From UBA1672 sp963977495 (lineage in GTDB: Bacteria; Pseudomonadota; Alphaproteobacteria; Micavibrionales; Micavibrionaceae): a stretch of 64,000 nucleotides of DNA. The notes under the pieces were generated by a model, which was not told the origin of the DNA, searched no databases, and saw only the letters and a list, made by a program, of their open reading frames with translations. Numbering within the stretch: the first letter of the stretch is position 1; the number at the start of each line of letters is the position of its first letter. The DNA is taken from positions 310,001 to 374,000 of the forward strand of contig CAXBOT010000001.1 of assembly GCA_963977495.1 (NCBI GenBank), read 5' to 3'. The position numbers were made by a program, and so were the translations under genes. Below are positions 1 through 8,262 of this stretch, piece by piece.

Positions 1-827
1 CTTTTAAAGAGGCAGGGGTGAACAGAATATCCCTTGGCGTTCAGGCATTAAATGATGCGTATTTAAAGTTTTTTGGTCGCGGGCATAGCGTGGATGATGC
101 GCTGCGGGCGATTGAACTTGCAAAAACGCATTATGCGCGCAGTAGTTTTGATTTGATTTACGCAAGGCCGGATCAGACACTTGATGATTGGGGCAGGGAG
201 CTTGAGCAAGCCATAACATTATCCAATGGTCATCTTTCACTGTATCAATTAACGATAGAGCGCAACACGCCATTTTATATGCGTCATTCACGCGGTGAAT
301 TTACAATTCCCGATGATGTAAAGGGCGCGGATTTCTATCATTTGACGCAAGATATTCTGGAGGGCGCAGGTTTGCCGTCCTATGAAGTGTCCAACCATGC
401 CAAAGCGGGGCATGAATGCCGCCATAATCTGATTTACTGGCACATGGCAGATTATATCGGTGTGGGCGCAGGCGCGCATGGGCGGTTCGTGCAGGATAAT
501 CATAAATATGCGAGCAGAGATCACGCCGCGCCTGAAATATGGCTGGAGCGCGTGCATAAGAACGGACACGGCGCGCATGCGTTGGAGGGTTTAACACAAG
601 ACGATCGCTTCCATGAAGCCCTAATGATGGGGCTGCGCCTGCGTGAGGGGATCTCCATTGCGCAATGTGAAACGCAGTCGGGGCTGAGTTTTTTCGATAT
701 GGTGGCGCAAAGCAAAATGGACACGGCGCGCGCCGAAGGCTGGATCATTCAAGAGGGGGATTCCATTCGTTTAACCCGTGAAGGGATGCTGCGCCTGAAT
801 GTCCTTATTCCCTTTATCCTGAAATAA
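1..827 (+). CDS. hemW: HemW-like radical SAM haem chaperone, 5' end outside window
   Basis: This is the C-terminal part of a HemW / oxygen-independent coproporphyrinogen oxidase-like protein. The frame is open from the first base, so the gene starts upstream. Its radical-SAM CxxxCxxC motif is not visible here. Diagnostic pieces that are visible are AGVNRISLGVQ at the left edge, YEVSNHAKAG followed by CRHNLIYW, and GVGAGAHGRF, all in the order seen in HemW. The C-terminal winged-helix part (LREGISI, GWI, LTREGMLRLN) is also present. HemW-type proteins bind haem and are thought to deliver it to haemoproteins; most are not real coproporphyrinogen oxidases. A GTG at position 18 lies inside the conserved domain and is not the true start. 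A hairpin follows the stop closely. Confidence 0.95.
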   Translation, partial: FKEAGVNRISLGVQALNDAYLKFFGRGHSVDDALRAIELAKTHYARSSFDLIYARPDQTLDDWGRELEQAITLSNGHLSLYQLTIERNTPFYMRHSRGEFTIPDDVKGADFYHLTQDILEGAGLPSYEVSNHAKAGHECRHNLIYWHMADYIGVGAGAHGRFVQDNHKYASRDHAAPEIWLERVHKNGHGAHALEGLTQDDRFHEALMMGLRLREGISIAQCETQSGLSFFDMVAQSKMDTARAEGWIIQEGDSIRLTREGMLRLNVLIPFILK

Positions 828-828
828 A

Positions 829-857
829 AAAGGGCACCGAAATCCGGCGCCCCTTTT
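829..857. terminator. Bidirectional rho-independent terminator after hemW
   Basis: A GC-rich inverted repeat (about AAGGGCACCG, a short AT loop, then CGGCGCCCCTT) has an A-run on its left and a T-run on its right. It can therefore end hemW on the + strand and the convergent secreted-protein gene on the - strand. It lies between the two stop codons. Confidence 0.75.
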
Positions 858-875
858 CTAGAATATGATATGTGG

Positions 876-2465
876 TTACTGCGGCGCTGGCGCTGGTGAG
901 AAAACCGTCGTGGCATCCTGTCCGTTGACAAGGAATTTGCCATCAGGCGTTGCCTCGATTTTATACCCATAGGCAGGTTTTCCGTTCGGGCCGCTTTGTG
1001 CCTTACCAACGGCTTTTAAACGCTCCAGCTTTTGTGACATTTCTTCGAATTTCCAAGCGTTGTCACTGTCTTCGTTCGCAGCGTTCTTTTGTGTGATCGC
1101 ATAGAGTGTATCCAGCCCTTCAAACACCGCATTGAATTGTGCGGTAAAGCCTGTCATTGCGCTCAAATCCGTCAATACTTTGCCGTTTAATGAAAAGTCG
1201 TAGATGCTGTTCTTTGCACCATTTTTCTCAACGACAATCTGCGTATTGGCTTGTGCTAAAATGGCAGGCAAACGCATGAGTACGCCAAGGCCGGCCATTT
1301 GCGCCGTTTGCGGGTCTGTGGCGATGGCATTGACTGTGTTCGTTGCGACCTTGCTTAAAGTACCATAGGGCAGGTTCAGGGCTTTGATGTTGACGTTCAT
1401 ACTTTGCGGCATCACGTCGCTATATTCAGGATCAGCAGGTGTTACGCTGATTGTGTCATAGCCGCCAGTGATCGCCAGAGAGCCTGCTTCGGTCTGCACA
1501 TTTTCAAGACCCATACCCAAAGAGGCAGCACCAATGCGCAATGTGTCGAATTGGCGGAATTCATTATCAAGGTCGGAATTGATATTGATGTCCTTCGCAC
1601 TATATTCAAACGTAAAACCACCCATATCGAAGTCATAAAGATCTGTAATCATGCCGATGATATCCGTTCCGTTTACCGGAGCATCTTCATCAGTTTGTTC
1701 AATATTTTGTAGTGACTTAAATGTCTTTGAGTGTTTCAGGATCTTTTCTTGATATTCTTTGAGCGTCGGCATTTGAATGTCTGTGAATGAGAAGCTCCCT
1801 TTCAATTCACCGATATTGGCATTCCCTTTTTCTTCCGGCGGCGCAATGTTTAAATTACTGAGCAGCACATGGCCGGGGCCGGTAAAGGTGTTGTTGCCTT
1901 GATCTTCAAGCTTTGTGTAAATTTGGAAACCGCCAACATTCACACCAACATCTGCGCCGGCAGATTTGAATGTAATGCCGGAAATATTCAAATCCATTTT
2001 TGTGAAATAGCCCAATGCTTCATTGAACAGGGCAATCGATTTCTGATCGGCAAATGATACGCTGAAATCTTCTTCTGGGGTTTTACCTTTTAATGTCATT
2101 GTTGAGGGAAGGGTAATGATTGTTTTCCAATAGCCAGCTTTCTCATCCGGCATGGCATTGACTTTAATAACACCGACATCAAATGTGCCGATGGCATCTT
2201 CGTCGACACCGCTCATGGGCGGTACCTTGACGAAAATATGCGGGAACGTCACTGAATAATATGTTGCCTCTTGTTGCACGGTTAAGTCGCCTTGATATTC
2301 CAATAAAACAGAACCCATCGCGTCATTGGTTGTTTTTTGGTAATCCAGCAGGTTTTGGAATGCAGACTTTAATTGATCCGCACCTTGTTGGTTAATATCC
2401 AATGCTTGCGCGGTATTTAGCGGCATCAATGCAAATATAAAGAGTAAAAAATATAGTCGTGCCAT
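876..2465 (-). CDS. Secreted protein of unknown function (529 aa)
   Basis: The start at 2465 is chosen because a good Shine-Dalgarno (GAAGGA) lies just upstream and the protein then opens with a clean signal peptide, MARLYFLLFIFALMPLNTAQA. A longer reading would put charged residues before it. The mature part is rich in beta-prone repeats with many D/N/G turns (DVGVNVGGFQIYT, ALNLPYGTLSK). It has no membrane segment after the signal and no cysteine in the mature part, and it ends in a Pro/Ala tail. I do not recognise the family with confidence. The length and repeated strand pattern recall periplasmic DUF945/DUF2125-type proteins, but this is only an impression. It is convergent with hemW and divergent from the next gene, so it is probably transcribed alone. 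Confidence 0.75.
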   Translation of the reverse strand: MARLYFLLFIFALMPLNTAQALDINQQGADQLKSAFQNLLDYQKTTNDAMGSVLLEYQGDLTVQQEATYYSVTFPHIFVKVPPMSGVDEDAIGTFDVGVIKVNAMPDEKAGYWKTIITLPSTMTLKGKTPEEDFSVSFADQKSIALFNEALGYFTKMDLNISGITFKSAGADVGVNVGGFQIYTKLEDQGNNTFTGPGHVLLSNLNIAPPEEKGNANIGELKGSFSFTDIQMPTLKEYQEKILKHSKTFKSLQNIEQTDEDAPVNGTDIIGMITDLYDFDMGGFTFEYSAKDININSDLDNEFRQFDTLRIGAASLGMGLENVQTEAGSLAITGGYDTISVTPADPEYSDVMPQSMNVNIKALNLPYGTLSKVATNTVNAIATDPQTAQMAGLGVLMRLPAILAQANTQIVVEKNGAKNSIYDFSLNGKVLTDLSAMTGFTAQFNAVFEGLDTLYAITQKNAANEDSDNAWKFEEMSQKLERLKAVGKAQSGPNGKPAYGYKIEATPDGKFLVNGQDATTVFSPAPAPQ

Positions 2466-2576
2466 AATGTTTCCTTCAAAAAAGCGACAAAAATGTTTCA
2501 GTTCGTGGGAATCTAAACAAAAACGCTTGCCGAGTCCAAGGATAAACTGCATTAATAGCGCTCATAAAAAATAACA

Positions 2577-3782
2577 ATGTGTTTGGAGCCCATGCTAGAG
2601 TCAAAAAATACGCAGTTTTCGTTGTCTGCGGAAGGAAAAATTCTGTGGCAGGAAAAGATAAATAATCCTGTTCCCGGTGTCCCTGTGGCGGTTTTGAAAA
2701 AGGGTGACCACCCTTTGAAACCGATTGTGACGGTCATTGAAAGTGATGTCACCTCAAAGCATGATGGGCAGGACGTGCTCAATCATGTGAAATTGTGGCT
2801 AAAAGGGCACTTAACCGAAATAATCGAAGCTTTAGTTTTGCTGGAAATCCCCGGTGGGGTTGAGCCTAAAGATGATGTCGTTTCAAAAATTGCCGCGCGC
2901 ATGTATGACGGCATGGGCATTGTGCCGCGTGAAGATCTGGAAGATTTGATCGCCGCCTTGACGCCGGAAACACGCGCCGAATTGCGTTCTAAAAAAATCA
3001 GATTAGGGCCTGTTTTGGCTTTCATGCCGGATCTTAATAAGCCAGCGGCTGTGCGTTTACGTGCATTGCTGCTGTCTGTTTTTAATGGGTATGCTTTGCC
3101 CGCTAACGTGCCATCAGATGGTATTGTGTCGGTTAAAATAGAGGATGCGCAGGCAGACCCCGCATATTATAGAGCTATTGGCTATCCACTATATGGCGGT
3201 CGTGCGGTGCGTATTGATATGTTGGATCGTGTGATTTCATGCGTTTATGACCATGCGGATAAGGGTAAGTTTCAGGCGCGCCATGAAATGGCCGAATGGC
3301 TTGGCTGCTCTATCGAGGATTTATATAAAGTGCTTGAATCTATGGGGCATACAAAAATCTATGATCCCGCAGAGCAAGAACCAAAAGAAACAGACGAAGC
3401 CAAGGTAGGCGCACAAGACGAGGCCGTACAAAGTGAAGTTGCCGCCGAAGTTGCACCTGCTGTTGAAATGCCGAGTGCGGAAGCTGGGCAGGGCGAAAAA
3501 CCTGAAAGCAAGCCCGAGAAAAAGCCTGAAGTTGAGAAACCTGAGCTAGCGACATTTAAGCTTAAAAAAGGAAAAGCGTTCCAATCCGGTAAGGAAGATT
3601 CCGGCAAGAAGCCTTTTACGAAGTATAAGAAGGAGCAGAAAAACGACGCTCCGAAGAAAAGCTTTAAGAAAAAAGGCGATAAGGGCAAACCAAAAGACAC
3701 GCGCCCACGCGTTATTTCTGCCGAAGCAAAAAAATCGGAGGACGATTCGCCGTTTGCGATCCTTCAGCAATTAAAGAAGTGA
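2577..3782 (+). CDS. Stand-alone C-terminal domain of alphaproteobacterial Suv3/MgpS-like helicase
   Basis: The first 260 or so residues match the region that follows the SF2 helicase core in a large alphaproteobacterial helicase. The order is FSLSAEGKILWQE, PVAVLKKGDHPLKP, the LRSKKIRLGPVLAFMPDL block, NKPAAVRLRALL, a GYPLYGGRAVRIDML block, and FQARHEMAEWLGCS...VLESMG. No Walker A, DEAD/DEIH or other helicase motif is present and there is no room for one upstream, so the ATPase core is absent from this gene. Residues about 265-400 are a low-complexity tail, first acidic (Glu/Ala), then Lys-rich (KKGKAF, KKSFKKKGDKGKPK), which could bind RNA. The second ATG at 2592 has a GGAG only a few bases upstream and is an alternative start. 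The next gene follows 6 bases after the stop, suggesting an operon. Function is inferred from the domain alone: perhaps an RNA-binding partner of a separate helicase. Confidence 0.7.
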   Translation: MCLEPMLESKNTQFSLSAEGKILWQEKINNPVPGVPVAVLKKGDHPLKPIVTVIESDVTSKHDGQDVLNHVKLWLKGHLTEIIEALVLLEIPGGVEPKDDVVSKIAARMYDGMGIVPREDLEDLIAALTPETRAELRSKKIRLGPVLAFMPDLNKPAAVRLRALLLSVFNGYALPANVPSDGIVSVKIEDAQADPAYYRAIGYPLYGGRAVRIDMLDRVISCVYDHADKGKFQARHEMAEWLGCSIEDLYKVLESMGHTKIYDPAEQEPKETDEAKVGAQDEAVQSEVAAEVAPAVEMPSAEAGQGEKPESKPEKKPEVEKPELATFKLKKGKAFQSGKEDSGKKPFTKYKKEQKNDAPKKSFKKKGDKGKPKDTRPRVISAEAKKSEDDSPFAILQQLKK

Positions 3783-3788
3783 GGCGAG

Positions 3789-4217
3789 ATGTTTAGGGCT
3801 ATTCGGTGCCATTTTTATTTTTATAAATGTTTTTTAAATATCAGAATGGTTCTATTTGCGCTTATCCTTGGTGCATCGTGCCTGTCTTTGCGCGCATCCC
3901 CTGTTTATGCCGCGCAGTTTTCAGGCGAATATCTGATTAAGGTATGCTCGGTCGATAAATATGGTAAAGAAATCATAACAGGCGGGAAAATCGCCTGTCA
4001 GTCTTACATTGCAGGTGTTATTGATTATCATAATATGCTGCGTTCGATGGACTTAACGTCGGATATGAATTTTTGCATACCTAAAAAGGTTACTCTAAAC
4101 GAGATACAATTACGCGTTTTGGAGTACATGTATAAGCGGGCGAAACTGCATCGAAAGTTTATCGCTGCGCCGGGTGTGGCGATGGCTTTGTTTTCAATCT
4201 ATCCTTGTCATAAATAA
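3789..4217 (+). CDS. Rap1a/Tai immunity-fold secreted protein
   Basis: This small protein has an N-terminal hydrophobic export signal ending near PVYAAQ. The mature domain carries the Rap1a/Tai pattern: SGEYLIKVC at its start, ACQSYIAGVIDYH in the middle, FCIPKKVTLNEIQLRV, and a final ALFSIYPC with the paired last cysteine. The characterised members (Rap1a, Tai4) are periplasmic immunity proteins against type VI secretion amidase effectors. Many genomes also carry solitary members with no known effector, and no amidase or T6SS gene is visible here. It follows the preceding gene by 6 bases with a GAGGCG ribosome site, so the two are probably co-transcribed. The family assignment is fairly firm; a real immunity function is not shown. 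Confidence 0.72.
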   Translation: MFRAIRCHFYFYKCFLNIRMVLFALILGASCLSLRASPVYAAQFSGEYLIKVCSVDKYGKEIITGGKIACQSYIAGVIDYHNMLRSMDLTSDMNFCIPKKVTLNEIQLRVLEYMYKRAKLHRKFIAAPGVAMALFSIYPCHK

Positions 4218-4273
4218 AATAGTAATATTTTGTTTATATTGTAGAGGAACGTTAGGTTTAGGGATATTCCAAT

Positions 4274-4804
4274 ATGTCGGAAAAAGATAAGTATTTGCAT
4301 GTGATCCGCCTAGAGCGCGATACAAAAGATTATATTCTGCCGAAGAATTTCTTTGATGTTCTCGTGCGGCGCTTTTTCCCAGTCATCAGTCTGATCTATC
4401 TTGCTTCTCTTGTCAGTATATCAATTAGTAGCGGTGATTTCGTACAGCATATGTTTATGGATAGAATGACCTATCTAAAAGGGATATTTCTTGTTCTGTG
4501 GGTTTCGGGTCCTGCGATTGTTTGGATATTGATGGTCGGCAACCCGCTGCTGTTGCATGTTGCTGATATGTGGTATAAAATTTTATCGGCGTTGCTTGTG
4601 GTCACCATAGCTTTGAGCTATTTCCTTTTTCCAGAAGCCGAGTTATACGGCGTGAGGGAGTATTTTGTACTTTCAACACCTATTTTTATTCTGATTTACT
4701 TTGTTTTCGTACGCGACAACCTGCCTTTGCCCGCCGTTTACCCTTTGAATGCATTGGGTTTTTGTGCGTTGATATGGGGCGCATTTATGAATGCTGTCAT
4801 ATAG
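4274..4804 (+). CDS. Membrane protein of unknown function, about five TM helices
   Basis: The protein has 176 residues, with a charged N-terminus (MSEKDKYLHVIRLERDTKDY) and about five hydrophobic segments near residues 35-52, 66-90, 98-116, 128-147 and 155-173. I see no catalytic motif and do not recognise the family. The start ATG follows 56 bases after the Rap1a/Tai-like gene in the same direction, so it may be the third gene of that operon. It is convergent with the permease gene that ends 12 bases downstream. Confidence 0.65.
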   Translation: MSEKDKYLHVIRLERDTKDYILPKNFFDVLVRRFFPVISLIYLASLVSISISSGDFVQHMFMDRMTYLKGIFLVLWVSGPAIVWILMVGNPLLLHVADMWYKILSALLVVTIALSYFLFPEAELYGVREYFVLSTPIFILIYFVFVRDNLPLPAVYPLNALGFCALIWGAFMNAVI

Positions 4805-4816
4805 ACATAGACGCTG

Positions 4817-5914
4817 TTAATTTCCAGCCATATTCATGAGCCATCCAATCAATAAAACCTGCGGCACTGTGATAAGCGGAATGGCCAGAGTCACGCTCCA
4901 TTTTCCAGTCAGTTCTTTGATAATCAACAACTCTGTGTAATCGGTCGCAACGCCTGCCATTAAAAATGTGAAGCCATTGCCCGGTGCATGCGCGCCTGTC
5001 ACGATCTCACTTGCAATTGGTGCAGACCCTTCGGAACAAACCTCTATAATGGTTGCAATAATGAGGGTTATGAACAGCCCTAAAACATTTGGCCCTAGCC
5101 ATTCCTGAAAAACTTCAGGGGAAACAAAGGTACGCAGGGATGCGGCGATGATTGTTCCAAACAATAACCACTTAATGACCATTTGCCCTTCCTTCAGCCC
5201 TGTCTTTAGAACGTCCAGTGTGCCGGATTTCGAAAAGCGAATAGATTTAAATAAAAGTTTCGTTTCATGGCGAAGGTTTAAATTTTGCTGTTGATCCGGT
5301 GCATTCGGGTTTTCCGGTAAATATCCGGCGCGGGTTAATTTCTGTAGGATAAAGCCGGTGCTCAGGGCAATCACCATTGACCCGAAAATATAAAGCAACG
5401 TCCACTTCAGACCAATTAAACTGACGAGGACAAGTGTGAGGGAAAAGGAATTCCACGGGCTGGCAACAAGAAAGGTGACAACTTGCGCCAGACTGACGCC
5501 GCGTTCATATAGTTTTGCGGCAATAAGCAAGATGCCATGACAACACAGATCGAGGAAAAGCCCGCCGAAAACAGCGCGAACCAGCCCTGAAAAGCGGTCG
5601 CTACGTCCCATCATCGCGGTGAAATAATCACGTGAAATTTTACTCATCAGGCCAATGATGATAATTCCCAAAGCTACGCCCCACCACATAGTCAGGAGCA
5701 ATTGGATTGCGGCATGGGCAAAGTGATGTAAATAGGATGGCGGCGTATGCCCCAAGGCAGTCAGAAGCGCATTGCCGCCGATGGAAATCACCAGAATAGA
5801 GATGCTTGCACTTAAGATCAGATCAAAACGTTTTTGATTGCCTTGTGCGGGCGCAGTGCCGCATGTATTGGCGGAGGGCGCGCTACAACAGCCTTGTTTT
5901 TTTTCGTTGTTCAT
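4817..5914 (-). CDS. YraQ/SO_0444-like permease with Cys-rich N-terminus
   Basis: This 365-residue permease has two related membrane bundles separated by a soluble linker around residues 200-240. The patterns FLDLCCHGILLIAAKLYERG, SPWNSFSLTLVL and, in the second half, EVCSEGSAPIASEIV and FLMAGVATDYTELLIIKE are those of the DUF318/YraQ permease family. The SO_0444 branch is thought to export heavy metals. The cytoplasmic N-terminus has a CCSAPSANTCG cluster, and CC and CSEG cysteines recur in the membrane part, which fits metal-ion handling. The substrate is inferred, not proven. It lies 10 bases downstream of the polyprenyl synthase gene and is probably co-transcribed with it. Confidence 0.83.
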   Translation of the reverse strand: MNNEKKQGCCSAPSANTCGTAPAQGNQKRFDLILSASISILVISIGGNALLTALGHTPPSYLHHFAHAAIQLLLTMWWGVALGIIIIGLMSKISRDYFTAMMGRSDRFSGLVRAVFGGLFLDLCCHGILLIAAKLYERGVSLAQVVTFLVASPWNSFSLTLVLVSLIGLKWTLLYIFGSMVIALSTGFILQKLTRAGYLPENPNAPDQQQNLNLRHETKLLFKSIRFSKSGTLDVLKTGLKEGQMVIKWLLFGTIIAASLRTFVSPEVFQEWLGPNVLGLFITLIIATIIEVCSEGSAPIASEIVTGAHAPGNGFTFLMAGVATDYTELLIIKELTGKWSVTLAIPLITVPQVLLIGWLMNMAGN

Positions 5915-5924
5915 CGAGCACCTT

Positions 5925-6947
5925 TTAGAAGCTGCGTGAGAGGACGTAATCGCTTAAATCTGAGAGCAGATTTTTATATGGATGATCGGGAATGATGGTT
6001 AAGGATTCTTTGGCTTTACTTGTATAGGTTTTGGCCAAATCAAGGGTTTTATCCAAGGCATTATGTTTCTCGATAAAAGACATGGCAATATCAAAGTCAC
6101 CATCTTTTTGATCTTTATCACCCAAAGTGCGTTGCCAAAACGCTTTTTCATCTGGCGTGGCCTGTTGTAGGGAGAAGATCACAGGCGCGGTCATTTTACC
6201 TTCTCTAAAGTCATCACCGATTTCTTTGCCAAGCTTGGATTGATCGGCGGCGTAGTCCAACGCATCGTCGATAATTTGGAAGGCTGTGCCCAGTGTCATG
6301 CCATAGTAACGCATGGCGTCGCATTCTGCGGTGGGGCGATTGGATAAAACCGCACCGACTTCACAGGATGCAGCAAACAATGCGGCGGTCTTTGACTCAA
6401 TCACCTCAAGATAGGCGGGTAGCGATGTTTCAATATCATTGGTGGTGGAGAGTTGAAGGACTTCGCCTTGTGCGATCACAGCCGCCGCGCCGGATAAAAT
6501 TCTCAAAATTTCCAGCGAACCACTTTCGACCATCATCTGGAAAGATTTTGAAAAGAGGAAATCGCCGACAAGGACGCTGGCTTGATTACCGAAAACCAGA
6601 TTGGCGGCTTGTTGGCCCCGGCGTTCATTGCTTTCGTCGACGACGTCGTCATGTAAAAGCGTCGCCGTGTGTATGAACTCAACGGCTGCCGCTAAGTGAT
6701 AGGATTTATCCATCGGGCCGTTAAAGATACCGGTGGAGGCAAGTGTTAGGAGCGGGCGTATGCGTTTTCCACCAGCCGCGATTAAATATTGTGCCAGTTG
6801 CGGGATCAGCGCGACATCTGATTGCATGTTCTGCATAATCAGGGCGTTGACTTCCCTCATGTCCTGATCAAGCAGATCGGCCAAGATGTCCAGCGGATTT
6901 GATTGATCTGTATGGGGCACAGAATTTTTTACGTTGTGGGTTTGCAT
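5925..6947 (-). CDS. ispB: Long-chain polyprenyl diphosphate synthase (IspB/DdsA type)
   Basis: This trans-prenyltransferase has both Asp-rich motifs. The first is LLHDDVVDESNERRG near residue 95-110, and the second is AFQIIDDALDYAAD near 215-228. GGKRIRPLL, which binds the diphosphate, lies near residue 60. Family members add several IPP units to FPP to make the C40-C50 tail of ubiquinone. The length of 340 aa and the small residues before the first Asp motif fit a long-chain enzyme rather than the FPP synthase encoded at 36.1 kb. Exact chain length cannot be read from sequence. There is no obvious ribosome site before ATG at 6947, but the homologous region begins soon after it. Confidence 0.93.
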   Translation of the reverse strand: MQTHNVKNSVPHTDQSNPLDILADLLDQDMREVNALIMQNMQSDVALIPQLAQYLIAAGGKRIRPLLTLASTGIFNGPMDKSYHLAAAVEFIHTATLLHDDVVDESNERRGQQAANLVFGNQASVLVGDFLFSKSFQMMVESGSLEILRILSGAAAVIAQGEVLQLSTTNDIETSLPAYLEVIESKTAALFAASCEVGAVLSNRPTAECDAMRYYGMTLGTAFQIIDDALDYAADQSKLGKEIGDDFREGKMTAPVIFSLQQATPDEKAFWQRTLGDKDQKDGDFDIAMSFIEKHNALDKTLDLAKTYTSKAKESLTIIPDHPYKNLLSDLSDYVLSRSF

Positions 6948-7015
6948 AATGGTTTTAAATCAGCTTTTTCAGGCTTGGGCAAGCCATAAAGTCATTTTTC
7001 AGAAGTGAAAGAAAT

Positions 7016-7579
7016 CTACTCAATAGATCCGAAAGAACGAGTGTTCATTTTCCCTTTGCCTTTTTGCGAATTTTTATAGCGGTCCAATATCGCGGCAATA
7101 CCTGTTAACTCTTTTTTGACTTCTTCTTCAATGGCTTCATCATTGGTGTCGGTCGGTTGTATATCATCTGCACTTGCTTGTGTTTGCTCATCGGCTTCTT
7201 TTGGCTCGTCTTTACTTGCCTTGTCTTTATCGGTGTCTGCCGGTTTGTTGCTTTTGGCAAGGTCTCTATATTTTTTCCATATTTTTTGTTCTTCTGTCAG
7301 GTCTGCTTCATCGATGCTATCGATATCATCTTCGTCTATTGTGGCCTGATCGTCATTGTCTATTTCTTGATCGGCTTCTTTCTCTTTGCCGTCCTTACCG
7401 TATGTCGGCGTGTTCCAGCGTTTGGTCTGCATCGTTGCTGGCGGTTTGTCGGCCTTTTTCTCAAGCTGTTCAAGCAGCGGGTTCACCGGAATATTTTCCG
7501 CCAAGGCTGTGCCGACAACTGAAAAAGATAAAACACTAATGGCCAGAGCCACGCATAATGCTTTGAGTTTGTAACGCAT
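7016..7579 (-). CDS. Secreted acidic low-complexity protein
   Basis: Starting at 7579, where AAGGA precedes the ATG at normal spacing, the protein opens with a signal peptide (MRYKLKALCVALAISVLSFS, cleavage after TALA). The rest is mostly charged and disordered: long Asp/Glu/Lys runs such as DDQATIDEDDIDSIDEADL and DKDKASKDEPKEADEQ. A short C-terminal segment, ELTGIAAILDRYKNSQKGKG, looks helical and basic and may be the only ordered part. I know no family. The strong compositional bias produces long open frames on the opposite strand, which I treat as shadows. Confidence 0.75.
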   Translation of the reverse strand: MRYKLKALCVALAISVLSFSVVGTALAENIPVNPLLEQLEKKADKPPATMQTKRWNTPTYGKDGKEKEADQEIDNDDQATIDEDDIDSIDEADLTEEQKIWKKYRDLAKSNKPADTDKDKASKDEPKEADEQTQASADDIQPTDTNDEAIEEEVKKELTGIAAILDRYKNSQKGKGKMNTRSFGSIE

Positions 7580-7637
7580 CACTGTATCCTTAATACATAA
7601 TTCCATTGCTCAAGAGATTAAGGACATATTCGGGTTT

Positions 7638-8159
7638 ATGCAAGATTCATCACATAATATTGAAATGTTGGACACACAAACGCTGGCTTCATTTCAAGAT
7701 ATGATCGAACAACATAAGTTTTTTGGTAATGATCGGACATATTATGATCGTTGTCTGGAGCGTCAAGATGCGCATGAAATGGATATCGTTGTGGCAGTGC
7801 GCAATCAAAAAACCATTGGGTACGGGCTTTTAAATTGGCAGCCGAAATATGCGTATTTCAAAAAACAGGCTTTGCCTGAAATTCAGGATTTGAATGTTGT
7901 TACGATGCATAGGCGGCAAGGGGTAGGGCGCGCCTTAATTACGTTTTGTGAACAGGTTGTTTTGCAAAAAGGCGGCGGCGAAATGGGCATCGGCGTTGGG
8001 CTAGATTCATCGTTCGGCGCGGCGCAAAGGCTTTATACTAAAATGGGTTATATCCCCGATGGACAGGGAATAAGTTATGACCGCAAACAAGTCACAGTCG
8101 GTGAATTTCGTCCTATAGACGATAATTTATGCCTTATGATGACGAAAAAGCTCAAATAA
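7638..8159 (+). CDS. GNAT family N-acetyltransferase
   Basis: This 173-residue protein has the GNAT core. Strand 4 ends in DLNVVTMHRRQGVGRALITF, giving the acetyl-CoA pyrophosphate loop R/Q-x-x-G-x-G/A (RRQGVGRA) near residue 95. A later block, GLDSSFGAAQRLYTKMGYIP, is the usual motif B with the tyrosine-containing end helix. The substrate is unknown. It is divergent from the secreted acidic protein, with about 58 bases between the starts. Confidence 0.85.
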   Translation: MQDSSHNIEMLDTQTLASFQDMIEQHKFFGNDRTYYDRCLERQDAHEMDIVVAVRNQKTIGYGLLNWQPKYAYFKKQALPEIQDLNVVTMHRRQGVGRALITFCEQVVLQKGGGEMGIGVGLDSSFGAAQRLYTKMGYIPDGQGISYDRKQVTVGEFRPIDDNLCLMMTKKLK

Positions 8160-8262
8160 CTTTGTTTTTCCTGTTTTTCTTTCGATTAAAACCTTCCTAT
8201 TCCGCGCCAAAATGTGCTAAACCGAAACCGATTTGATGAAATTTTATCAGGAGCATGAGTTC

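Noticed and set aside
3359..3700. - strand frame rich in Phe/Ser opposite the Lys-rich tail
   Set aside because: It is the mirror image of Lys/Glu codon bias, not a membrane protein.
7116..7574. Several overlapping + strand frames of 60-121 codons
   Set aside because: They are shadows of the strongly biased acidic gene on the - strand; none has a ribosome site or a familiar motif.
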